A DNA stretch of 64,000 nucleotides from a virus, in IMG/VR virus record IMGVR_UViG_3300029915_000016, positions 18,613 to 82,612 of that record, one strand, 5' to 3'. This document shows, piece by piece, positions 9,468 to 17,137 of the stretch. The stretch's first letter is position 1, and each line of letters opens with the position of its first letter. A program made the translations under genes and the position numbers. The notes under the pieces are model-generated. The model worked only from the letters and a program-made list of their open reading frames with translations, was not told the origin of the DNA and made no database searches.

Positions 9468-10523
9468 ATGTCTAATAACCCAACATCAATGAGATTTCCT
9501 TTTGAGAGCCAAATCTCTGGTTTACCTCCAGAGGTTCAGCAGGTTCACAGAAACTCATGGAATGCTATTGTTGACATTCAAAATGCAGTCAAGGCTCTAC
9601 ATGCCAGCACAAGTTCAAACGCTACGACTATAAATAAAGTCACTCAGACTATTAACTCATCAAACGCATCGACGGCTGGAGTATCGTCATTCAACTCTCA
9701 GACTGGTAACGTTACATATTTTCCTTTCCTTGGAGGGGTCAACACAGAGACGGCATCGTATGTGACTCAGACCAGCGACAACGGGATTCTTATTTTGGTT
9801 AACTCGTCTTCTCCGGTAGTAGTCACGTTGAACTCTGCCATCTCAAATCCCTATTTCTTCTTCGTCGAAAATCAGGGGACGGCTACGGCGACACTGAATC
9901 CATCTACGGGGCTAATAAACGGATCGGCTTCGTTTGCTCTATTGCCGGGATACTTCACGATTACGTTCTTTGACGGGAATAACTGGCAAGCAATGAGTCT
10001 TCCTATTGTCCCGGTAAACACCCCTTCAGTGGTTCATGAATGGCTAAATTCATACAATTCGATGACAGGGGCATTCACGGCAACTCAGCCTTCCTTTAGC
10101 GATATATCCGGCACTGCCGCACCGTCTCAGTTGCCAAATCCAACCACGACCACGCTAGGAGGTGTAGAGGCGGTTAACGCGGTAACGCATCAATGGGTAG
10201 ACTCGATCAGCAATACCGGGGTTCCGCATTTAAGCCAACCGGCATACGGGGATGTTTCAGGAGCACCTTTAGCGTACCTGAGCGGAAACACGGCAAGCAT
10301 GGGTGGCTCTCCAATGACGGTAGGGCAGACGATCACGGCTACGGCGACGGTCACAGGGGCCACGACGACGATGGTAGCGGTGTGCAGCCCCCAAACCAAT
10401 CCGGGGGCAGGATTCTGCTTCGATTCATTCGTATCGTCGGCGAATACGGTAACAGTTAGATTGACGTGCGTACTGGCTGGAACACCAACGGCCAGTCTGT
10501 ACTCAGTCCGAGTAATTCAATAA
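9468..10523 (+). CDS. Tail fibre-like protein
   Basis: 351 residues, 3 bp after the large tail gene. Low-complexity Thr/Ser/Asn/Gly sequence with collar-like motifs common in phage fibres (SSFNSQTGNVTY; FSDISGTAAPSQLPNPTTTTLGG; YGDVSGAPL). The C-terminus is a beta-rich head. Likely a short fibre or adhesin. Confidence 0.6.
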   Translation: MSNNPTSMRFPFESQISGLPPEVQQVHRNSWNAIVDIQNAVKALHASTSSNATTINKVTQTINSSNASTAGVSSFNSQTGNVTYFPFLGGVNTETASYVTQTSDNGILILVNSSSPVVVTLNSAISNPYFFFVENQGTATATLNPSTGLINGSASFALLPGYFTITFFDGNNWQAMSLPIVPVNTPSVVHEWLNSYNSMTGAFTATQPSFSDISGTAAPSQLPNPTTTTLGGVEAVNAVTHQWVDSISNTGVPHLSQPAYGDVSGAPLAYLSGNTASMGGSPMTVGQTITATATVTGATTTMVAVCSPQTNPGAGFCFDSFVSSANTVTVRLTCVLAGTPTASLYSVRVIQ

Positions 10524-10524
10524 T

Positions 10525-11280
10525 TTATAGACCGAATAGCGATCCCTGCCCGTCATCTTGTTCATCTTTGCTGCTGTACTTGTTGAGGTAGAATTTTGCT
10601 TGTTTAACCCACTCGCCCAACTCTAGAACACCAAGACGAGTATTACATTTAGTGCATAGTAGGCCGCGACGGCACTTTTCGCAGCCACGACCAGTAGGAC
10701 AGCATTTATGATTATGGTCGATAGACATACGTTTCCTTCCGCTCTCTTTATCGGGAATTCCGCATATAGCGCAATTTCCATTCTGATCTAAATACGTCTT
10801 CTCGTACCACTCCCTAGTTACGCCGTAATACGTAAAATTCTTGGTTTTTGATTTGTCTTGACAATACCCCTTATTAGCATCTCTCCACTCTTTATTTTTC
10901 CTCCTGTTTAATTCTGGTGGACGAGGCTGTTTTGCCCATTTTGCTTTATATATGGCAGATGTGCAAGTTTTGCATATATTGCTTTTCCCGTACAGACAAG
11001 AGTCGTGTTTATAGAAATCATCTAGAAATTTTTGAGTATTACATAAAAAACAGGTTTTCTTCTTTTCTGTAGAAAAATCAAGTGCGTGTTTTTCTTTGAG
11101 TTTCTCAGCGTATATCTTCGCACAACTTTTACACCTATAGCAAAGCCCGTCATGCCTATTAGTATCTTTACCGAAATTTGTTAAAGGCTGAGGAGTCTTA
11201 CAAGTTGAGCACATTTTTATTTGTGAATCCATTTGCAATACAGGTTGTTCTGGGTATAATGTGGCAGATGGAAGGGTCAT
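10525..11280 (-). CDS. Recombination endonuclease VII-family nuclease
   Basis: 251 residues, opposite to its neighbours. The C-terminal part has the T4 endonuclease VII signature: CAICG, then SIDHNHKCC (His-Asn-His core), then CxxC pairs and RGLLCTKCNTRLG. Two further CxxC modules lie upstream. AGGAG sits at the right distance before the ATG at 11280. This family resolves branched DNA, but single genes placed against the operon direction usually act as mobile homing nucleases. Its end abuts the fibre gene. Confidence 0.75.
   Translation of the reverse strand: MTLPSATLYPEQPVLQMDSQIKMCSTCKTPQPLTNFGKDTNRHDGLCYRCKSCAKIYAEKLKEKHALDFSTEKKKTCFLCNTQKFLDDFYKHDSCLYGKSNICKTCTSAIYKAKWAKQPRPPELNRRKNKEWRDANKGYCQDKSKTKNFTYYGVTREWYEKTYLDQNGNCAICGIPDKESGRKRMSIDHNHKCCPTGRGCEKCRRGLLCTKCNTRLGVLELGEWVKQAKFYLNKYSSKDEQDDGQGSLFGL
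11233..11260 (+). promoter_or_regulatory. Candidate rightward promoter
   Basis: TTGCAA at 11233-11238 and TATAAT at 11255-11260 with a 16-bp spacer. It lies inside the 5' end of the leftward endonuclease gene and would restart transcription of the ejection-protein genes interrupted by that insertion. Confidence 0.4.
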
Positions 11281-11425
11281 ATTCGCTCTCCTTAGCGATA
11301 GGATTCGTCCGGGGTGGCAACCCTTGACCCTTCTAGTGTATACTATTTCAAGGAATTGTGCTTATCCGGGAGTGGGCGCGATTCAAGAGAATACAGGAAA
11401 ACTTTGTCTCTCTTGGAGGTGTGAT

Positions 11426-11929
11426 TTGAGTTGGTTAACTTCTATGTGGGGGAACGACAAAACAGCGACAAAAGCTAGTGATTCTCTCCTTAACAATGGC
11501 AGTTGGGCTACCGGACAAGGACAGTCTGACGTTGGGAAAGCGTCGAATTTCTTTAGTTCTATATTAAGCGGTGATCCATCCAAAATAAGTCAGACTCTAT
11601 CGCCAGAAATAGGCGCGGCGAAAACATCTGCGCAGCAGGAGAATAAAACTAAGGCCGAGTTTGGTTCTCGTAGCGGTGGTACAGCAGCTTCAGCGGCAAT
11701 GACGGATGATAAACTCCATTCAGATATTGCGGGATGGACTGCCGCTTTGACTGGTCAAGCAGCAGAAACTTTAGGCTCAATGGGATCAAATCTTCTTCAA
11801 ACGGGTACTTCCGCAACGACATCAGGGGCGCAGATAGACCTTGCGAATAAACCATTCTGGCAACAGTTGCTTACATCTGTTGGTGAGGGTGCCGGAAAAG
11901 CTGCTGGTTCTGCGATGGCCGGAGGATAA
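11426..11929 (+). CDS. Putative internal virion protein, Ala/Gly/Ser-rich
   Basis: About 167 residues from a TTG start (SWLTSMWGND) with GGAGG 6 bp upstream; a GTG at 11261 is in frame but lacks a ribosome site. The protein is rich in Ala, Gly, Ser and Thr. It starts a run of ejection-type genes. No catalytic motif. Confidence 0.5.
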   Translation: MSWLTSMWGNDKTATKASDSLLNNGSWATGQGQSDVGKASNFFSSILSGDPSKISQTLSPEIGAAKTSAQQENKTKAEFGSRSGGTAASAAMTDDKLHSDIAGWTAALTGQAAETLGSMGSNLLQTGTSATTSGAQIDLANKPFWQQLLTSVGEGAGKAAGSAMAGG

Positions 11930-11931
11930 AA

Positions 11932-13701
11932 ATGGCGCAAAATGCAGGAGGAGGACTTCTCGGCGGCTTATTGTTGGGGGTTGGAGAAGGGTATTTAGGA
12001 AGAAAAGAAGAGCAACATGCCCGTAAGCAGGGGATGAAGGCGCAAGAGTTTCAGGATAAGCATGATGAAATTCAAGGACAGATTGCCAACCTACAAACTA
12101 AACTTGCGTCAGTTCCCGAAGAGTCTAGGAATACTCCAGATTACCTAAAACTTCAAGACCAACTAGCCCAAGCCACTCAATCCCGTAACGAGCATTGGAA
12201 AAGCCTCGATCATCCTAACGCGATAATGAAGTTTGGGAAGATGCTTGGGAGAGACTTGAAGTTTGGGAATAAGAAGGATGATACGACTGTAGCTCCACCC
12301 GTTTACGGCCAGCCCACGATGGATATAGATGGGGAGAAAGTCCCGACAGGACCAGCGTACAAGGTTCAAGGACCACAGACTCCAGAACAAGTAAAAGCAC
12401 AGACTGAAGCGGGAAAGATGATTTCCGCTTTGCCTTTATCACCTGAGAGGCAAGCATTACAGGGAGTACAGACGGATGCATCTACAAAACTTGCATCGTT
12501 CAATGCATCGGTAAAGAACTTTCAAGCGATGAATCCTGATGCGACTCCTGAAGAGATTCAGTCATTCAGGAACGATCAAATCCAAAAGATGTACGTCATG
12601 ACCACGGCTGGAAATTGGGCGAATGTGAAGGGAAAGATGAATGGGCAGGATGTCACCCTTCTCTTTGACAAGAAGACTCATCAGTATCGTCTGCAAAACG
12701 GTGAGGCTGTACCTCAAGACATGCTTGCAACGTTTGTTCCTGAAACAAACACCACGGAATCGACTAGGACTCGTGCCGACTTCGCAGAGTATCAGAAACA
12801 GCATCCTGAATATAAGGGGACGTTTGAACAATGGAAGAATGAGCAGGCTGGAATAGGCAGAAATACGGCGGCTGCATCTAAACCTGAATCGTTTGACAAG
12901 CAGTACCAAGCTGTTCTTCTTAAAGAGGCGTCTGGTCAACCTCTTACCCCGGATGAGATTGCGCGTAAGGCCGCATGGCAGATTTGGAACAAGGAAACAA
13001 AAATCGATCCGGGTGTGGCGAGAATGGCAGCAGCAGGAGCCAATCGTTATATTATGGTCTACAATCCTGCCGATCCTGAAAACGTTATTCCTATGCGTGC
13101 TGGAGATGCTGCTAAAGCAGGATTTAGATCACCGCAGAGTATCGCATTCCAAACAGACAAGGCCATTACGCGTTACATGGTTGCTGGTCAAGGCGCGGTT
13201 AATATCAACTACTTCAATACTGCCACAGACCACTTGGAAATTCTTCGTCAAGCTGGAGAAGCGTTGAATAATGGGGATTACCCACTGTTCAATAAATACG
13301 CTAACAGCTTTGCAACTGCGACAGGAGCGCCTGCACCGACTAATTTTGATGCGGTAAAGAGCGCCGTGGCTGGTGAGTTGTCGAAGACGTTTAAGGGCAC
13401 AGGAGCAACAGATCAAGAAATCGCAGAGATCAACCAGACTATCAATAATGCTCAATCTCCACAGCAGATTCAAGGTGCAATTGAGTATTACACGAAACTG
13501 ATGGGAAGCAAGTTGAATGCATTGAAGGGGCAGTATGATGCTGGAAAGAGCGGAAGGCCAAACTTCCCCGGCGCATCTACTACGCCGCAAAGTGGAGGTG
13601 CAGGAGCAAAGCACAAGATCAAGATTGGGAACAAGTTTTACACCTACAACGGAACAGGAGACACGTCGGATATTAAGAGCTATACTGAGGTGCCAAAATA
13701 A
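11932..13701 (+). CDS. Putative internal virion/ejection protein
   Basis: 589 residues. A Gly-rich N-terminus (GGGLLGGLLLGVGEGYLG) could insert in membranes, followed by a coiled-coil-prone region (about residues 25-85) and long helical Gln/Lys/Glu-rich sequence. Such composition is typical of podovirus ejection proteins. The stop overlaps the next start (TAATG), so the two are probably made together. Confidence 0.5.
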   Translation: MAQNAGGGLLGGLLLGVGEGYLGRKEEQHARKQGMKAQEFQDKHDEIQGQIANLQTKLASVPEESRNTPDYLKLQDQLAQATQSRNEHWKSLDHPNAIMKFGKMLGRDLKFGNKKDDTTVAPPVYGQPTMDIDGEKVPTGPAYKVQGPQTPEQVKAQTEAGKMISALPLSPERQALQGVQTDASTKLASFNASVKNFQAMNPDATPEEIQSFRNDQIQKMYVMTTAGNWANVKGKMNGQDVTLLFDKKTHQYRLQNGEAVPQDMLATFVPETNTTESTRTRADFAEYQKQHPEYKGTFEQWKNEQAGIGRNTAAASKPESFDKQYQAVLLKEASGQPLTPDEIARKAAWQIWNKETKIDPGVARMAAAGANRYIMVYNPADPENVIPMRAGDAAKAGFRSPQSIAFQTDKAITRYMVAGQGAVNINYFNTATDHLEILRQAGEALNNGDYPLFNKYANSFATATGAPAPTNFDAVKSAVAGELSKTFKGTGATDQEIAEINQTINNAQSPQQIQGAIEYYTKLMGSKLNALKGQYDAGKSGRPNFPGASTTPQSGGAGAKHKIKIGNKFYTYNGTGDTSDIKSYTEVPK

Positions 13702-16124
13702 TGGCTCCCAAAAAGATGAAACTCCCTCCCGGTGCTGAGTTGGTCGATGATTCTTCGTCTATGAAGTTACCTGCTGGAGCGGAATTAGTTACAGACGAAG
13801 ATAGCTCTCAAACTCCCACCGAAGACACCACCGAGTTCGCATTCAAGCCGGGTGACCAACACGGAAAATACAGGATGAAGAGTCCTTCCGGTAAGGATAT
13901 TGACGTTGGTTACGAGAACGTGATGAATGCTTCCAAAAAAGGATACAAAATTCATCCAGACGACAGGGAAGTTTACGCAAATGATTATGTAGCAGATTTA
14001 CAGAAAAAAGCGAAAACAAGTGGACGCAAAGGATCGGAGTTTATCAATAAGCCGGTTGCCCAGCACATGCTTAACCCGGATACCGATCTACCACAATCAT
14101 ACGACGTGGTGAAGGCTGGACCTGAGAAGTGGAGTTTGGATTGGGTTAAGCAGAAAGCGAACAATTTAACGAGCCCACACGCGATATTGGACCAGCTTCC
14201 TACCGCTGGTAGCATCGCTGGTGGTGCTGCTGGCGCTACTGCTGGCGCTACGACTAGCCCGATAACTGGACCAGTTGGACCAATCGTCGGAAGGGTAGCA
14301 GGAGCGGGGGTAGGGGCAGGAGTGGGAGAGTCTGCTAGGCAGAAATTGGAGACAGTTGTATACCCATACGAGCATAGGCCAAGCGCGGAGGAGAATAAGA
14401 GACGGATTGCGATAGAGGCTGGTATGGGAGCAGCAGCGGAGGGTGCTGGATTAGGAGGGTCTAAAAGTATTGGTATCGCTGTTAAACCTCTACAGGAAAC
14501 CGCTCTTGCATCTGAAAAAGCAGGGGTTAATTTATTGCCATCAGAGGCGGCAGGAAAAGCACCTAGTTTCGTTGAGAGATTTATGAAAGGCTCCGTTCTT
14601 ACAAGCGGAAAGATGGAAAAGTTTCGTCAAACTCAAAACGCTGAGACGAAAGCGGTAGTAGAGAAAGTGGCAAATGATATATCAAAATTCAATGGAACCC
14701 CTGAAGAACTTGGTAATTTAGTTCAAGATGGAATTGAAAATCACAAAAAAGGTTTCCGCGTAATCCAGAATCAGATGTACGACGACATCGCCACAGATGT
14801 AAACGAGAGAACTATCAAGGTTCCGGTACAAACTCAGGTTCAATCGAAGGTATTGGATGCCCACGGCAAGCCAGTGATGACCACGGTTACAAAATTGGAA
14901 GATAGAGTTGTCGATGACGTTATGCCTTCCATGAAATCGTTGAAGGATTATGCGAAAGAAAAAATGGCAGATTTAGAACTAAAAAAAGACTTACTACCTA
15001 AGAAAGACCTAGAAGATTCCGAAGAATTGTTTAAGAAAATAATCAATTCTCCAGACAATGTACCGTTTAGAGTTGTAAAGGATATACGTAGTGATTATTT
15101 GGAAATATCCAGAAAACTAGACGAAGCATTGTCTACAAAGGCTGGAGGATTTGCGAAACACATGTCTGGTCTCTTCGATGAGTCCATGATGGATGCTGCT
15201 GAGAAAAGTGGGATACAAGGACTGCCAGAGAAGATTCGTGCGGCCAACGCTTTCACTGCGAACGAACACAAGATGTTTGAGCAGGCTCTCGTTGAGAAGA
15301 TAGTCAAGACGAAGAAGCCAGAAGCTATTGCTACGTTAATTCGTAATCCGAATATAGGGAATCAAGAGACACGTGATCTATTCGCAGTCCTTCCAAAACA
15401 ACTACATCAACCTGTCCAACGACAGATCATTATGGACACCATGCGGCAGTCTGTAAACTTAAACACCAAAGCGTTCAACGAGCGCAGGTTTGCAGAAACC
15501 ATAGCTAAAATAGGAGACGAAAGAGGACAGATAATATTTGGACCTAACTGGAAGAATGTAAAAGAGCTAACTGGAATTATGGAGAGGATCAACGGCCCTG
15601 TAGGAATAGGAGCCAGCGGTGGAGCATCGTTGCAGAACTTTGCGCTACTCAAGAATGCTATGTTGCTGGCAATTCCGGGAGGAGAGGCAGCAAGAGGACA
15701 GTATGGAAGTGCGGCGGCATCTCTAGTAGGAGAATGGGCGTCACTTAACTTATTAGCGTCAGCGATGACTCATCCTGCAACGGCTGTAAAGATGTTGAAA
15801 GTAGCTCAAGGGTTCGCTCGCACTCTACCCTACGCAGGGTATGTTCTAGGAAACGTAGGTCGTGGTGAGGAAATAGGAAAGGGAGAGACTCCAGACGAGA
15901 GACGGTTGGATGCAGTTAAACAGAAAGCGAAGGACTTGCAAGATAAGATGAGTCCTACGCCTGCCCCTGTCGCTCAACCTGCCGTGCAGCCAGTCGTTCC
16001 AGCACCCGTAGCCGTGCCTCAAATGCTGTACGATGAGGATGGTAATCCTGTTGGTCCACAATCTTCTAATCAAGGACACACGCATATATGGGACGCAAAG
16101 ACACAATCCATAGTGCCTGTATAA
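13701..16124 (+). CDS. Large ejection/DNA-transfer-type virion protein
   Basis: 807 residues. It begins with a duplicated short motif (MKLPPGAELVDD and MKLPAGAELVTD). Residues about 170-220 form an Ala/Gly-zipper region likely to insert in membranes, and a second Ala/Gly-rich hydrophobic stretch lies near residues 660-700. The rest is helical and charged, ending in a Pro/Ala/Val-rich tail. Likely injected with the genome to help DNA cross the envelope. Confidence 0.5.
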   Translation: MAPKKMKLPPGAELVDDSSSMKLPAGAELVTDEDSSQTPTEDTTEFAFKPGDQHGKYRMKSPSGKDIDVGYENVMNASKKGYKIHPDDREVYANDYVADLQKKAKTSGRKGSEFINKPVAQHMLNPDTDLPQSYDVVKAGPEKWSLDWVKQKANNLTSPHAILDQLPTAGSIAGGAAGATAGATTSPITGPVGPIVGRVAGAGVGAGVGESARQKLETVVYPYEHRPSAEENKRRIAIEAGMGAAAEGAGLGGSKSIGIAVKPLQETALASEKAGVNLLPSEAAGKAPSFVERFMKGSVLTSGKMEKFRQTQNAETKAVVEKVANDISKFNGTPEELGNLVQDGIENHKKGFRVIQNQMYDDIATDVNERTIKVPVQTQVQSKVLDAHGKPVMTTVTKLEDRVVDDVMPSMKSLKDYAKEKMADLELKKDLLPKKDLEDSEELFKKIINSPDNVPFRVVKDIRSDYLEISRKLDEALSTKAGGFAKHMSGLFDESMMDAAEKSGIQGLPEKIRAANAFTANEHKMFEQALVEKIVKTKKPEAIATLIRNPNIGNQETRDLFAVLPKQLHQPVQRQIIMDTMRQSVNLNTKAFNERRFAETIAKIGDERGQIIFGPNWKNVKELTGIMERINGPVGIGASGGASLQNFALLKNAMLLAIPGGEAARGQYGSAAASLVGEWASLNLLASAMTHPATAVKMLKVAQGFARTLPYAGYVLGNVGRGEEIGKGETPDERRLDAVKQKAKDLQDKMSPTPAPVAQPAVQPVVPAPVAVPQMLYDEDGNPVGPQSSNQGHTHIWDAKTQSIVPV

Positions 16125-16142
16125 AATATTTCTTGTTAACTC

Positions 16143-16170
16143 TTGACAATAGTAACCATAGGTATATACT
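16143..16170 (+). promoter_or_regulatory. Sigma-70-type promoter
   Basis: TTGACA at 16143-16148 and TATACT at 16165-16170, 16-bp spacer. Only 6 bases separate the -10 box from the ATG at 16177, so the transcript is predicted to be leaderless. Confidence 0.6.
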
Positions 16171-16176
16171 TAAAGT

Positions 16177-16320
16177 ATGCCACAGCGAATAGAAAAAAGG
16201 ACAATCTGGGTCTGTAGCCGGTGCAAGCACGAATGGGAGAGCAAAGACGGGCAGAAGCCTGTATGCTGCGCCAAGTGCAAATCTCCGTATTGGGACAGAG
16301 AACCTAAATCTGACCGCTAA
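16177..16320 (+). CDS. Small zinc-ribbon protein, leaderless
   Basis: 47 residues with CSRCKHEW at the start and CCAKCKSPYW in the middle, a two-knuckle zinc ribbon common in small phage proteins. The ATG falls at the predicted transcription start and there is no ribosome-binding site. It opens the transcript containing the next conserved gene. Confidence 0.6.
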   Translation: MPQRIEKRTIWVCSRCKHEWESKDGQKPVCCAKCKSPYWDREPKSDR

Positions 16321-16343
16321 TCCAATGGCATACGAGGCAGTAA

Positions 16344-16964
16344 ATGGATGCGAAAGTAACCGCTTTGAGTGGTGTGTCTAACGATGCGCAGTTGGACATT
16401 GAAATTCAAACCCCATACATGGTTGAGGCGACAATCGAAGGAACGGCACCGATTCTATTTCATCGCTGGTCGTGTGATGCAGTTGAGGAAAAGTCGAAGG
16501 CGGCAAAAGGTTCAGCGGCCAAGAAGACAGATAATGTTGAGTCATACTTATACAGGGACGAAAAAGGAGAAGTGTCGATTCCAGCAGAATACTTCCGGCA
16601 ATCTGTTATTTCTGCCGCTAAGTTCAAGCAAGATCCTCGCTCCCCGCGCAAGTCGGCTATGGACTTATTTAAGGCTGGAATTGCAACACTCGGAGAACTC
16701 TGCTCTTTCGGGTTAAAAGAACCTGATTATATGGATCGTCGCAGGGTGGTAATTCAACGAAGTGCAATCACTCGTGTTCGGCCTGCGATGGCGATAGGAT
16801 GGAAATGCACTGTTGGTTTCCAGATTCTTCTTCCCGAATACATCAATCCTGCGCTGATGAATGATACTCTTCAATACGCTGGACGGATTGTAGGAGTAGG
16901 GGATTTTCGCCCGTCATTTGGTCGCTATCAAGTGACAGGATTTAACGTGATAAGATTAAATTAG
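16344..16964 (+). CDS. Conserved phage protein of unknown function
   Basis: 206 residues. It has the marks of a family widespread in phages: PILFHRWS, an AAKG / KK-T spacer, IPAEYFRQSVISAAKF followed by QDPRSPRKSAMDLFKAG, and a C-terminal Gly-rich GRIVGVGDFRPSFGRYQV. The Gly-rich end recalls RAMP-type folds, but that is only resemblance. A 5-bp periodic GGCNN repeat starts 1 bp after its stop. Confidence 0.6.
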   Translation: MDAKVTALSGVSNDAQLDIEIQTPYMVEATIEGTAPILFHRWSCDAVEEKSKAAKGSAAKKTDNVESYLYRDEKGEVSIPAEYFRQSVISAAKFKQDPRSPRKSAMDLFKAGIATLGELCSFGLKEPDYMDRRRVVIQRSAITRVRPAMAIGWKCTVGFQILLPEYINPALMNDTLQYAGRIVGVGDFRPSFGRYQVTGFNVIRLN

Positions 16965-16965
16965 C

Positions 16966-17090
16966 ATGGCTTGGCTTGGTTCGGCGGGGCATGGCTCGGT
17001 CTGGTGGGCTAAGGCGAGGCAAGGCATGGCCCGGTAAGGTCCGGCTCGGCACGGCTTGGAACGGCAAGGCGTGGTAAGGCATGGTAGAGC
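16966..17090 (+). repeat. Pentanucleotide-periodic GGCNN repeat
   Basis: About 25 consecutive 5-bp units of the form GGC/GGT + two variable bases (GGCTT, GGCAT, GGCTC, GGCAA, GGCGT and so on). The first positions are nearly fixed; the last two vary. It begins right after the stop of the upstream gene and ends at a terminator hairpin. Confidence 0.85.
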
Positions 17091-17121
17091 GGCGAACTTA
17101 GGTTCGCCGTTTCTTTTATTT
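17091..17121 (+). terminator. Rho-independent terminator
   Basis: GGCGAAC / GTTCGCC with loop TTAG, followed by GTTTCTTTTATTT. It ends the transcript after the GGCNN repeat. Confidence 0.8.
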
Positions 17122-17137
17122 GAGGTATAATCTCGGT

